From: Magnaporthiopsis rhizophila
Lineage: Eukaryota; Ascomycota; Sordariomycetes; Magnaporthales; Magnaporthaceae
DNA: 64,000 nt
Direction of reading: 5' to 3'
NCBI GenBank assembly: GCA_003049465.1
Contig: PYSS01000018.1
Span: forward strand, 252,792-316,791
Shown: positions 20,114-32,764 of the stretch, one piece after another
Layout: each line of letters opens with the position of its first letter
How positions within the stretch are numbered: the stretch's first letter is position 1
Translations under genes and position numbers: made by a program
The notes under the pieces: model-generated
What the model was told of the DNA's origin: nothing
What the model saw: the letters and a program-made list of their open reading frames with translations, nothing else
Databases searched by the model: none

Positions 20114-23065
20114 TGTGGCTGAAGTACTATATGCAAACGCCATCAGTTCTCTGCGCCCGGATTCGAATGAATGGGGTGCTTTCTTGGTGCCTCCAGGAGG
20201 GAAACGAGGAGATGCGACGTAGATCTCGCGATTCCCTGGAGTGGACGAGCCCCGGGAACAAAACTTTCCAAAATGCCAAGGGGCTAAAGTCACCGCGTAC
20301 TCACAGCAAAGCCCGATGTCGCGTTCAACCAGGGCGCGCAACCAAAGCAAAGCAAGGTGGAAGGGATATGGATGCAACGAAGGGAGGCCGGAGAGGAATT
20401 TGGTGGGACACGAGGTTGCTGGTGCGATTCCTTGCGGGCCGGGACAGAGGTTGTTGGTGGGACGGGCCAAGCCAGTTCGTGGAGGGGTAGGATAGATATA
20501 TACGAGACGACGGGGGTGGTTCCAAGGTATTTCCTTGGAGTCCTCGGCGGCGCAACCAAAAATGTTCTGAAAGTATTCCCGCCGAAGCCAAATACAGCAG
20601 TACCGGAGATAGTCGAGAAGATGGTGGCGAAGAGATTAAATCAGGACGAGACAGAAGGAGGAGGCGAGCGTGGAGGAGAAAAAAAAAAAAAAAAAAGCAA
20701 GAAAAAAAGCATAGCGCGGCGATCATCCCATGTCAAGGCACGAGCAATGGAGGCGGCCCGGTGGTTGGGCAATTGGCCGCTAATGCGACAGGTGCAGGGG
20801 TCCAGGAGGAGCTCTCCAAAGAAACCAGAAGCTGTGGGATCCGCTGTCTTAGGGGTGCCATCAGCACTGTGAGGGGCAGGTGAAGCCACCCAAAACGTAC
20901 AAGGAGGATACCTGCAGCGTGTCGTGCGTGCTAACTAAAGTCGGCCCAGTGCTGCATTGCGCAGCGTTAGTGTCGTTGCATTCCAACAGCTATCATGGTG
21001 CAAAGTTCCGTGCGATCGATCCTTCAACGAGACGGGAGATTGGTTTTTCCCTGTGTTTTTTTTTTTTTGTTCCTCCCCACCCTCCCCCCAATGTCAGGTA
21101 TCAATTCAATGATTTCATAGCAATGATTGGAAATCTTGCACCTATTTGGGGCCGCGTTGGGCAGACAGTGAGAGGCAATTAGGCACCTGTTTCTAGCCCA
21201 CGGGGGCTGATTTCTCGGAGTAGATTCGGTCGCCTCTCCCTCCCTGCCGCGGCCTAACCATTATGTTCTGCGTTATTATCGCCAGAATCAAAAATCTCTC
21301 GCTGCGTACCTCCAATTTGTTGAAAATCGGGCCGGCACTGCCCAACATTTTCGACACACGCCAGCGGGACTCGCTTTGTACGAGGTCGGACTGCTAGCAC
21401 TGAAAGCAACAAAGAGAGAGCTTTTTTTTGTCTCCTCTTCCCCGCATGGAAGCCCGGCCGGGCCTTCTTGATACTACCTAGATAGGTACCCAGTCATCCT
21501 ACTCATGTCTGTGAGCATCATTTCCCTGCTTCAACGGGTACGAAAAAAAAAAAAAAAAAAATTCCTTAGCGGTTGACGCGACCAAATCTCGATCTCATCT
21601 CCTGCCGCTTGGTACCGCCCTGTACACTGTTTACGCCGCCTAATGACAAGCCGCCACACCGTGGTGGTCCCTGTTGGCTTAGTCACTAAATGACGACAGT
21701 TCGTGCGGGGGACCCAAGCTCCCCTCGCCCGCAGGCGTCATCCCAGCCCAAAGCCAGGCTCCGCCGTCCCACGACCCACCAGCGGATCGGGCAAAGCTCT
21801 CCATCCTTGGTGTCCTGAGAGAACCTTCGCGTCGGCGAGCCCAGATGATCTCCAGCTGACACATGTCTCGGCCATTGTTTGCATGTCCTGGCTACCTACA
21901 TTGCACAGCAGCTGCAGCAAGGTCTCAGTAACTCCTCATGCGCGACAAGGGCCGGCATGGTTCCTCGGCAGCAAGAGCATTGGCTATACGATGAAGAGAC
22001 ACGCAACGAGAGAAAGAAAAAAGGATGGTCGCACCAAGCTGCGCCTATGGGCGCCAGCCAGTCTGGCCACCCTGGTATGACTGCCCGATGGATATCTGTG
22101 GAGTCCAGATGCGGACTTCTAGGTCCTTATCGTGGGCCGGGATTACATCCCCGCGGAGAGCCCGAGGCTAGGCTTGCCAAAAGCATCATTGCCACTTGAT
22201 ACCCACATTTCCACATCTCCTCCATATCTGTATTTGGCTTTTCTGCCCATCGTTCAGCCGGAAGTGGCTGTCGGCTGACGACAGCTCTGTGGGAGAGAAA
22301 GAGGCGTAATGGTATCGTTGGGCCAGTTCGTGCGACCCGCCATGGATGCTTGATGGATTCACGGCATGCACGAAAACGGCAATCGATCGAGGCTTACGCC
22401 ATTTGTTATTGAGGATTTGATCGGTAGCTTCCGTCGAGGCGGAGAGTCTCCTTCCGCGTTTTTTTTTTTCGTACGGCCAAAAGATCAACCCTAACCCCTG
22501 AACATGCGTCGATTTCCTCGTCACATCCATTCCAACTCACGATTCTTTCGTTGCAGACAGCACTGGCAGGAAAGTACTGAACTGCCTGTACACTTTCATG
22601 TACTGATGATCCTTTGAACAAGACGGATCGAGCAAGGCGGTCGAAAACCACGCCAGCCCGAATAGTCAGCAGCAATCCCCTTGCTTCGTAGATGATACCC
22701 GGTCATCAACCCTTGTTTTCCTTGCAATTACCAAGTTCACACTCAAAGTGGACGGCTACGGGCATGGAGGTCTTTGTCCCAACTGAGGCTGCCATTGTTC
22801 AATTCCTGCCACCTTTGTGTAAACTCATTGACCGACCATCAGGAAGGTATCCTTTGTCTTGTCGTCCATTGATACATAACAAAGCCAGAAAGAGATACTA
22901 GCATAGTGGGATAAGATAAATAGCCATATATACCATTTGATTCTTCGAATTCTCGGGCTGCCCAGCTGGCCCATCCAAGGCTCTCGAATCTCCCAAGTTT
23001 CTTCCTTCTTGTCCACCTATACAACACACACCTTTTACACCTGTCAAGACCGCATCGTCACAGAT
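20114..23065. promoter_or_regulatory. 2.95 kb divergent intergenic region (glycogen synthase / Asn-rich CCCH gene)
   Basis: Both flanking genes point away, so their promoters lie here. No supported gene. A-tracts occur at 20679-20696 (18) and 21543-21561 (19). The densest open frames (20325-20872, both strands) show no domain. The first ~250 bases next to the glycogen synthase ATG are probably its 5' leader. Confidence 0.5.
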
Positions 23066-24193
23066 ATGTCTAGACACAGAGGACACAAAGGTCATGGGGC
23101 TGGTCCTCATAATCAAAACGGCAACGGCAACAACCGTAACAACGACAACAACAACAACAACAACGGCAATGGTAACGGAAATCACCGTAACGGCAACCGC
23201 AACAACGGCAACGGGAACCGCAACAACGGCAATAACAAAAACAACAATAACAACGGCGGTTACAACAACGGCAACGGCAACGGAAACAACAACAACAACC
23301 ATCATAGGAACCGCAACAATAACAACCGTAATGGCAACAGTGGCTACGGTGGCCACGGGGGCAACAACGGTAACAACGGAAATCCCGGCTTTGGTCATCC
23401 GCTGTCACAGATTTTCGGTGGTTATTTCCAGCAGCGGCAGAACCAAGGCAACAACAATGGGCAACATCAACAGGACGCCCAGATGTGCAGATACAATCCC
23501 TGCACCAGGGGGAACTGCCAGCGGGCACACGCACCTGGCCAGCAGACCAACTTCCAGGGTGGAGGAGGAGGCCCTGTGCAGAACCATCAGCAGCGCCAGC
23601 AAGGCGGCAACGGCGGAGACGCTTCGCTCCTGGCCAAGCTGACCCTGTGCAGGAACAACCCGTGCACCCCGGGCAACTGCCACCGGGTGCACGCGCCCGG
23701 CCAGCGGGCCACCGTCCAGGGAGGCGGCCACCCAGGAGGGCAGAACCACCAGCAGAACATGTTCCCGAGCGGCGGCGCTTCAGCGCTTTTGAAAATGTTC
23801 CAGCAGCTGCAGCAGCAGCAACAGCAGCAGCAACCGTTTTTTGTCGACGGCGACGGCGACGTCATCATGTGCGAGTGCGGCGGCCACCCCGAGGACGCGT
23901 CGTTCTGCTGCCGCGACCAGTACGAGCTGCTGTGCGCCAGCGACTGGTCCCTGGAACGGAGCGGCAAGGCCCTGACCGAGTTCTCGGCTGCGCTCTACAA
24001 CGAGATGGGGCTGGGACAAGACACGTGGCTGGGGCCTGGATATGGGATGAGACCGGAAGATTTGATGCGTATGCTCGGAGAATTGTTCGCTTCAGCAGCA
24101 GGAGGAGGGCCACGGCGGAAGGGCAGGCGAGGAGGAGGCGCGCAGGCTGGACCTTTCGCAAACCCTGGCTATATGCAGGATACGATATTGTAA
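23066..24193 (+). CDS. Asn-rich protein with two CCCH-like zinc knuckles, function unknown
   Basis: Intronless frame of 375 residues. Start chosen at MSRHRGHKGHG; the frame is open upstream to 22937, but that part is not similar in composition. Residues ~15-110 are dominated by Asn with Gly, Lys, His and Arg (repeats such as NGNGNHRNGNRNNGN) encoded by AAC-type triplets. Two near-identical units follow at ~141 and ~195: CRYNPCTRGNCQRAHAPGQQ and CRNNPCTPGNCHRVHAPGQR, both C-x4-C-x4-C-x3-H, a compact CCCH-like spacing. Gln-rich stretches separate them from a conserved-looking C-terminal part with CECGGHPEDASFCCRDQYELLC and LGQDTWLGPGYGMRP. CCCH units usually bind RNA and the Asn/Gln content is prion-like, so RNA-granule association can be guessed but not shown. 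Confidence 0.75.
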   Translation: MSRHRGHKGHGAGPHNQNGNGNNRNNDNNNNNNGNGNGNHRNGNRNNGNGNRNNGNNKNNNNNGGYNNGNGNGNNNNNHHRNRNNNNRNGNSGYGGHGGNNGNNGNPGFGHPLSQIFGGYFQQRQNQGNNNGQHQQDAQMCRYNPCTRGNCQRAHAPGQQTNFQGGGGGPVQNHQQRQQGGNGGDASLLAKLTLCRNNPCTPGNCHRVHAPGQRATVQGGGHPGGQNHQQNMFPSGGASALLKMFQQLQQQQQQQQPFFVDGDGDVIMCECGGHPEDASFCCRDQYELLCASDWSLERSGKALTEFSAALYNEMGLGQDTWLGPGYGMRPEDLMRMLGELFASAAGGGPRRKGRRGGGAQAGPFANPGYMQDTIL

Positions 24194-27100
24194 CTGTTGC
24201 GTTTGTTCGGGTCTTAAAAGTCGTCTTTTTTTTTCCTCCTTTTTTTTTTATTATTATTAGACTTGGGAGCGGGCACATACATACACATATTCATAGCAAG
24301 TTGATTGTTTTCTAGTACCAATCCAGAAGCGAATTATTTCATTATTTCTTCTTTTACCAGTGATGTGACGCTTTGATACAAGCTGGGTTCCCTGTCGAGC
24401 AGATTCCAGGATCCAGATTCAACGATATCTGGCGGCTTAAGGTCACGTGAGGAAAATGGGCATTCCGTGGATTTGGGTCGCTCGTAAAAGCGACGTCAGC
24501 TGACAGTGGGAAATCAAACCTCTTCGTTCCCCGCCATTCCCACACCCACGACTTCGCCCAAGGCTGGAGGCGTCGGGTATCTATTTCCTCCCACCCGATT
24601 GCCAGTCGGCTCCGCGCATCCCATAATCCATACCACAATTATCGCACGGACGTGCGACTTTTCATTATCGGCATCGGACCTGTCTACTCCCGTCCTCGCG
24701 CCGTCACTCGTTCTGGCCCACCTCGCTGGGCACGGCAGGGTCGGGCTCCATGCTGAGATCACCTCGAGCAACGCCTCAACCGGGCACTTCTAGCTCGATT
24801 CTCTGTGGTCCGTCCGAGTCACTTGAGGAAGCTTGCTGGCCCGGCTCCCAACCTATTCCTCGCGGGATCTTGATCCAAGCTCGACAAGATAGAATGCGGG
24901 GATCCGGTTCTTGAATTCCCGTGCTGCTGCGGGTGGTGGGGTCTCCGGCAGTCGGGCAGGGAGGGGCGCATCTCACACACAGCCCACATACCCGTCGCCG
25001 AAATCATGACAGCAAACGGTCGGATCCGTGCCGCCAATAATGGCTTCCATGTCCGATCGATTTTGAGGTGACAGGGCCTTTTAAGCACCCACGCAGGCCG
25101 CTGGAATGCGGGGAGCCTTCGGCTGGCGCTCATCTGGTTCGGATTCAGCAAAGGTGCACAAGCCTACTTCCTGGGTGCCTTCGTATCAGCATTCGGTGCG
25201 CCTGAGCGATAGGAACGACATCATCAACCCATCTTGTCCCTGTTGACGGGACCACGACATCGACCTGCCACGAGTTCTTGGAGGTCCTGGCCGGGGACTT
25301 GCTTTCACACCTGTGGCGTCTTGAGGCTCATTTAGATTGCCTGTTGGACGCCAAGAAGTCTTCTTACTAACCTAAACCGCGTCCAGGCAACCACAGGTAC
25401 GGATGCGTGTTTCCATGTGGGTTTTAGCAAAGACTTCCCGCCTTCGTCTGCACACACAGCTAGTCGTCACTGGGAGCTGTCCAACGAGGTGCCGACTGTT
25501 GTTGAATGCACTAGGGGTGTCTGATCTCGAAGTGTCGCTAGCGACTGGAGGCACACGAGATGGATTGCATGGGCGTGGGATGGGACGCGCACCGGACGGG
25601 TGGCACTGGACTTGCAAATCGTAAAATTGCATGATATCATAGTTAGTTTCGGCGGGTGCGCGTCCATCCCTGCCCGACTGCATCATGAAGAGATGCGGAC
25701 GGGGAAGAAGACTGTGTCCTGGAACCAGGACTGCGTGGCTTTATGTCGCGCGGTTATCATCAGCGACGACTTGCCTTGTTCGGTGGCCGTTGTTTGCCGA
25801 CATTCGGAGGCGATTCTGAACAGTTGCAGGCCGGCTGAGACAGGGGGGGAAAAAAGGGAGAGGGGAAAAAAGGAGAGACGAAAAGTGAAGAGGATGCGGG
25901 GAAAAGGAGATCAAAGGAAAGGATGGCATCGGGCACGGATGGCGACTGACTGACTGTCTTTGTTCGTCCGTCCTGCTGTGGCCAAGTCTGGCCTGTTTGG
26001 TCGTCGAGGCACATCCCACCTTTCACTGGCCTCGAGCTCTGCGCGCTGCTCGGCTTGCTGCCAAGCTTCTTTGAATGCAAAGCAGACAAAAGGGCATGCA
26101 CGCCTGCGCACCTGCTCTCGCATCGGAGCTAGGCGGAAACAGGTAGCCCGCTGCAGGGGCAACAGCATACCGACTCGATCGCTCGCCGATTGTCTTAACG
26201 GGGCTGTCGGATTGCGCCGGCCTCGCGAGGAAGCTGTCGCAACACACGCTGTCGACGCGCCCCGATAGCGTGCCTGCGGATCGGCCGGACGAGCAAGCTT
26301 GGTACTGTGTGTCTAGAGCGTGTGGTTTTCTCCAGGTTGTGGGAAACAGGCGTCTACAGTGGTTGCCGACTGCCTACGGAGCGACCTCCGAGCTTCGATC
26401 CACCGTTGGAAAAGCTCGTTTGCACCTCGCCTCGGAAACCATCACGGGTCACAGTGGAGGCGAGGATATCACACATCGCTCGTAAAGACAGCATCAGCAC
26501 CCATCCTGCATGCACGGTTCTGTGCAGTGTTCAGTACCTAGTTGGTTGTGGGTGTGGCTACTCATGCCTTTGAGAAACCTAGACCGCGTCCGGCCATCGA
26601 ACAACAAGTGCACGCAACAGCCAGCCCGTTTTGACGGAGGTGGATGCAGCCGCCCTTATTCCAAGCTTTATCCCATCCGCACAGACAGCACAACACGCCT
26701 TTCTCACAAGACCAGTACTCGACCGCACGCGCTGCCCATCAATCCATGTACCCACACCTTGTCATCGTCCACAGCAGGAAATCCGCGGATTGCTGCTCCT
26801 AGAAAAGGCAACTCAAGCAGAGGCAAGCCAGATTTCGCGACGGACGGCAGATTGCCAACATTTGTCGGCAGGGCTCGCCGGGCCATTCCTCCTGCCCAAC
26901 CGACATGTCGCGCCATTGCGACCCTCGAATCTGAGAGCATACGCCATCCGCCCCGATTGAACTGCTTAGCCGAGGTGGCCTCCAGCTGCCTGTCCTGACG
27001 GGACCACCACAAGACTCGAGCCTCGCATCCCGCCAGCCACAGCCACCAGATTCGTGCGTCCTGCGTTCGGACTTCTCACTGCCGACAAAGGGAAAGAAAA

Positions 27101-27447
27101 AGAAAATAAAGGAAAGGGCGCGAAGCGGAGGGCTAGTTTTCGTACCCTTTACGTTTGCTTCCGCCACTTTGTGCCAACAGGAAAGGCAAGCGGCCTCTGC
27201 CGGGTTGGATGTGAGTTGAGTGTGGAACTGGTCGCCGTGCGTGCTCCAGCGGGCTGTCGGCGCCTCTCGCCAGCGGGTTGGGGTGCGGGCGGCCACTGGA
27301 ACGCGGGTCCTCCAGTGAAGGCGACAGCGGGCCCGCAGCGCAGCGTGCAGCAAGGCTGGAAGACCAGACGGCATCCTTGTCTACTCGGCTAAGTCCCGCC
27401 TTGACCAGCACTAAAACTTAAAATCCGAACCTCGTGGAGCCACAGCC
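24194..27447. other. 3.25 kb intergenic region upstream of the CTK1-like kinase gene
   Basis: No supported gene. It holds a 37-base uninterrupted polypurine tract at 25842-25878 inside a wider purine-rich block to ~25925, and a run of A/G at 27084-27126. Open frames of up to ~190 codons occur on both strands (27374-26799 on the -), without domains or splice continuity. The final several hundred bases should be the promoter and leader of the kinase gene. Confidence 0.5.
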
Positions 27448-30400
27448 ATGGACCTCAAACCACGTTATCGCCCTCACAATGCTGCAATGCCCGACGACGG
27501 CCGCACCAATGACGAGCGCAGCGACCGACGCCCGAGGCATGACAGAGGCATGAGTCCAGCGCGTAGATCCCCATCCTCCCCGCCCCCCTTCGCCGCCGAT
27601 TTGACACAGCGCCCTCGCGAGAGCCGCCGGAAGCCGACCAGGGCTCGCTCCCTCACGCGGCCCGACACCACCACCGCCACGCCCGCCCCCGACCCGAGGC
27701 CCGGGGACCTCGACCGGGCCCATCCCCCGCCCGACCCCCAGCGACACCAGCGCCGCAAGTCGCGGGGCCCGAGTCGGGATCGCCCGCGCCGCCCCGAGAG
27801 GCCGCGCTCTCGCCCTCCCCGCGGCGACCCTCGCGGCCCTCGCGACCTGCCTGACCATCCGTCCTCCTTGGATCCCCGTCCTGACCGCTCGCGCCACCAG
27901 GAACAGCGCTCCCGGGACAAGGAAAGCCATCAATCAGCCGCCAGAGACCCTGCGCATCGCACGGCCGGCTCGCCACCCTCGTCGTCCTCTAAACGGCCGC
28001 GGAGCCCCGGCCCTCCGCCATTCGCAGACCTGGATCCGTCGGCGAAGAGACCTCGCCACGACAACCACAGCCCCCGTCGCCCCGATCAATCCTACCAAGA
28101 CCAGCAGCAGCACACCCAGCATCCCGACCAGCGACGCGGAGGCCGCCGGGACGAGGCACCTGCTCAGCGCCCAGATTCGCCCTTTGGCCGTCGACGCTCG
28201 CTGTCACCAGAACGCGATCCTCGACGCGACAAGCGATCCAAGAAGAAAAAGAAGAAGAACAAGAACCGTCGCGGTCGATCGAGATCCCCAGGCCCGAGAG
28301 GCCGAGAAGGGGGCCCACCGCCCCGCGACCCGCGTGACCAAGCCCGACCGCCTGGCCCTTATCCGCGAAGGGACTCGCCCCCGGGCAGAGGAGGCTACTC
28401 GCGCTCACCACCACCCCCGGGGTCGCGACGGCCATCCTTCTCCCGCGGCCGCTCCCCATTCTCACCTAGACGAGCCTGCGGTGGAGGCGAGCGACCCCCG
28501 ACTTCATCATCCGTCGCCGCCCAGTCCCGTGACCGAAACACTCCTGACAGAGACAACCACCACCACCCTGACGCGCAGCGCAGGCACCACCATCAGGGCG
28601 AAGCACGGTCTCCGCCGCCACGGCGCGAGCGGGAGCGTGATCGGGAACGTGAGCCTAGGGGCAAAAAGGGCAGGAATCGTGAAGAGCGTTCCTCCCGCAA
28701 GTCCCAGCCACAGGTCTCGGGCGCCAACAGTATAGAGGTCAACATGTCGGCCAGGGGTGGAGGGAACCGCGGCGGCTATCCTATGAAGGGTTCCTACGGC
28801 CAGGGGATGCCGTCCCACCACCAAGGCCGATTTTCTCACTCGCCAGGCCATGCCACTCCTACTTCCTCCTTGCATGGATCGCCACCACCAGCGCAGTCGC
28901 CCTACGGAGGGAGCCAGACTTGGAGCAACCACCAACCACCATCACAACAACAACAGCAACAACAACAGTATACATCACCAAGGTAAGCCATCAGATACGA
29001 CACGTACCCGCGCTCAGTCCTGTTACTCGCCCGATTATACGACAATTTTACTCCCGCTTTGGCGAAGCAAGGGAGACAAGATTGATTACTAACACGGCGT
29101 TTGTAGCCAATACCCTCCCCAGTATCCTCAGGGAGGAGGAGGATACACACCGACAGGACCGCATGGCCATGGCCAGTTTCACCAAGCCCATTCCCCTTCG
29201 TATGGTCCGCCGTCAGGACCAAGCCCGCAGTATTCCACGTACCCACAAGGCCCCGGGAGGGGCGGCTATAGGAATGGCCCTGGCGGGTTCCGTGGTGGCA
29301 ACGCTTTCAACAACGGACGCGCCGGGTATCGTGGCAATAACTTCAGGAGCACGCACTCGAATGGCAGCATCCACGGCGGCAGCCGCCACACCAGCCCTGC
29401 GGCAGCATCCAACAATGGTGACGTGGCCGCGGAGCCGCACACGGAGACGAGTGTGTCTCATGCACAACTACCGGAGGCCTCAGACGAAGACAATCCATTC
29501 AGGCCGTCGAAGGATTTGCAGGTCGAGGATACCAGCCCGTCTGCACAGCAAACTGACGATCCACAACCGCCTCATCGGCAGCAGGAAGGGCCTCTCGAGC
29601 AACAACACCAGGATCTCGGACGGGAGCAAGAACAAGAGCAACAGCAAGAGCAACAAGATATGCCTCCCCCAGCGACGAGACAGCCTCCATCTGGTCCACA
29701 GAACACCAAGATCAAGTTCCAAATGAAGAGCTCCAAAGCACCAGCCACCATGCCCAAACCCGAGATTTCGTCCAAATTCAACGCCATCCCTACACAGCAG
29801 CAGCAACACCAACAGCAGAGCCAAAAGCCGCAGTCACAGCGCCCCGATTCTTCCAGGCGTGATCGAGATTTCCCCAGGAATGCCCCAACAGAACCCGCAG
29901 CGGCGAGGCCTAGACATGACCGCGGGCAGCGACCGCCTCACGATGGTGGCAGACAGCCTCAGCAGCCCCAGCAGCAGCAGCAGCAGCAACCACCACAACC
30001 CCGATTCAGGATGGTCAAGAAGTTGATGAAGCGCCCTCTTCAGAAAGACCCCTTGCCTGCCGAGCTGGCAACCTCCGAGTCGGTTTTCTATCGCAAGCCC
30101 GGAAACGAGTCGGTCGTCGGCTCAGGAACATACGGAAAGGTGTTCAAGGCTATCAACGTGTACACCAAGAACCTGGTGGCGCTGAAGAGGATCCGCATGG
30201 AGGGCGAGCGAGACGGGTTTCCTGTGACCGCAGTGCGCGAGATCAAGCTGCTGCAATCGCTCAAGCACATCAATATTGTACAGCTTCAGGAGGTCATGGT
30301 GGAGAAGAACGACTGCTTCATGGTGTTTGAGTACCTGTCGCACGACCTGACGGGCCTTCTGAACCATCCCAGCTTCAAACTGGACGCGGCTCAGAAGAAA

Positions 30401-31504
30401 CACCTGGCCAAGCAGATGTTCGATGCGCTCGACTACCTGCACCGCCGTGGAGTGTTGCATCGAGACATCAAGGCGGCCAACATCCTGGTCAGCAACGACG
30501 GGGTTCTCAAGCTCGCCGACTTTGGGCTGGCTCGCTTCTATGCGAAGCGTCACCAGCTCGACTACACAAACCGCGTCATCACCATCTGGTACCGCTCGCC
30601 CGAGCTGCTCCTGGGCGAGACCCGGTACGGCCCAGCCGTCGACATCTGGAGCGCCGCCTGCGTCATGGTCGAGATCCTGACGCGCTACGCCATCTTCCCG
30701 GGCGAGGGCGGCGAGATCAGCCAGCTGGACAAGATCTGGGCTGTCTTGGGCACGCCCAACCGATCCGAGTGGCCAGGGCTTGTCGACATGCCCTGGTTCG
30801 AGTTGCTGCGTCCGTCGTTCCGCCGTCCAAATACGTTTGCAAAGCTGTATCGCGACCGTCTAACTCCCGCCGCCTTCACGCTTCTCGAGGCCATGTTTCG
30901 TTTGGACCCGAACAGGAGACCGTCAGCCGCCGAGGTCCTGGAGCACCCGTACTTTGCCGAGGAGGAGCCGGCTCCAAGGCAAGCTGTCGAGTAAGCAATA
31001 CCTCCTATTATTTTCCCCATCCGCCACGGGACAACCATATACTAACCTCTTGCACCCACTGCCAACAGACTTGCCGCTATCGACGGCGACTGGCACGAGT
31101 TCGAGTCGAAGCAGCTCCGTCGCAAGAACGAACAGAAGGAGAAAGAAGCGAGAAGGGCCGCAAAGGAGAAGGAGAGGGAGACTGTCAACGGCGGAGACTC
31201 GACAGCCGCGATGAAGGAGAACGGCGACAATAGGAAGCGCCCCCACGAATCGGCAAGCCACGACCAGCGCCAGCGCGATCCCAAAAGGCAGCACGTGGAC
31301 GAACGCCTAGCGCAAGAGCCGGAGCGAAACCAACAGTCGAACCACTCGGCTCAAGCAGATAAACAGGAGCGACAGCAATCTGTCGGAGGGACCGATGTGG
31401 CCAGTTCACCAAAGGCCGAAGCCGCGGCCGTATCGAATCCGGAAGGGCAGGCGCCAGGGGATTCAGCTGTGGTGGCTGTGCGAGGTACGGCAGGCGATGC
31501 TTGA
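27448..31504 (+). CDS. ctk1: CTK1/CDK12-type CTD kinase catalytic subunit with very long N-terminal extension
   Basis: Exons 27448-28982, 29107-30990 and 31069-31504 give 1284 residues; both introns carry TACTAAC/ACTAAC branch sites. The kinase domain lies at ~835-1128: GSGTYGKVF (P-loop), VALKRI (Lys), PVTAVREIKLL (the PSTAIRE equivalent, close to the PITSIRE of Ctk1), HRDIKAANIL, ADFGLARF and a T-loop YTNRVITIWYRSPELLLG with activating Thr. This is the Ctk1/Lsk1/CDK12 group, which with a cyclin K-like partner phosphorylates Ser2 of the RNA polymerase II CTD during elongation in the nucleus. Before it stand ~830 residues of Arg/Ser/Pro-rich, then Gly/Tyr-rich and Gln-rich disorder. The C-terminal exon adds a Lys/Glu-rich basic tail. 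Alternative: BUR1-like, but the PVTAVRE motif and RS tail favour CTK1. Confidence 0.92.
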
Positions 31505-32764
31505 GCCGTTGCTGCAGTCCGGGCCCGGCTGGCGTTGCTGGCGTGTGGACTGGAAGTTTTATTGTCGACATTCCCCGAATGAAATCACACTTTTTTTCGT
31601 ATCTATACTATGGCTGTAGAAAAGGCGAGGGAGGGGTTTCTTTTCCTTTTTTTCTCTCTCTTCTCCATCTCCCTTTCCCAGGTCTTGCCCACAAATCAAC
31701 ATGTATGTAGCTTACTATCATATCGCCACTGCGCTGTTCTTGCTATATCTCTACCCTTAGACCAGCGAGGCAAGACGATTACGGTTAGGGCCAGGTGGTT
31801 GACGTACGAAAAATGAAGGAAAAGAAGAGATCCATACGTACGAGGTGGCAAAAGGGTGGAAAACGGAGTCGGGTGGCTAGCTCGGCGTGTAGTATCTTGC
31901 ATCTTGTATCATGTTTCGCGAGCGGAGAGACCCTACCAATTTTTATTTTTATTTCGGTTTATTTATTCATCATTTTTAAAGATATCTAGCTAGGTTGTTG
32001 TTGAGCGCCATGCTACGGGAGAATAGCTGCAGTGAATCCTACCACACGCCTAGAGTATCGACGACATCTCGGGCGGTCGAGAAGAAGGCAAGCAGGCAAC
32101 GAGGATTGCCTTGGCTTGGGACTTTCGAACAATCACGATATCACTGCGATAACTGGGCCGTGGAGAATAAAAGGGGACTGTCATAGATCATCTAGTCTAG
32201 GGAGATGTGATGCTCTTTGAAAGACAGCAAGGAGATGAAGAGAACAAAAGAAAATCGATCGAGTCTGTCTAGTACTACTTAGGCGGGTTTGCGTCCCTTA
32301 GCCGCCCTGGACAGAAAACAACCGAAAAAATGGTGCTTGAAAAAACGCTTAAGAATTGAAGAAAACGACAACTTGGACGTTGTGAGTACAAGATGGGGGG
32401 TATGATGTGTAGCGTTGGGCGTGCGTGGGCCCAAAACAAAAGGAAAAAAAAAAAAAAAAAAAAAAAAAAAACGCTCGCTAGTGTCAAAAAAGATACATAA
32501 TAATGAAAAAATAAATCTCCTCCTACCCGTTTATCCTTATTCCCTCTTCGTGGCGTCGTAGTAATACAGGTCGGGGTGCCGGCTGTGGCTTGCCAGGCTT
32601 GAGGAATTAGTGTGGGCGTGGCGTGGTTGGCGTGTGGGTTGCGCCAAGGGGGAGGCTGTGCCGTAAGTTGTAGTAAAAACATGGGTTGGGTGTGGTGTGA
32701 CGGAGGCGTGGAGACATTTTCGCGTAAGCCGACTCAGCTCAGCTTCCGCCTTCTTTCTCTAGAA
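31505..32764. terminator. Convergent 3' region of the kinase and CFEM genes
   Basis: 1.26 kb between convergent stop codons. It includes AT-rich stretches around 31935-31985 and a 28-base A-tract at 32444-32471. No gene is recognised. Polyadenylation of both transcripts presumably occurs here; the exact sites are not visible. Confidence 0.45.
32444..32471. repeat. A28 homopolymer
   Basis: Twenty-eight consecutive A in the convergent 3' intergenic region. It is one of fourteen runs of at least 15 bases in the window. Confidence 0.9.

Noticed and set aside
31775..31795. Telomere-like GGTTAGGG
   Set aside because: A single occurrence, no tandem array.
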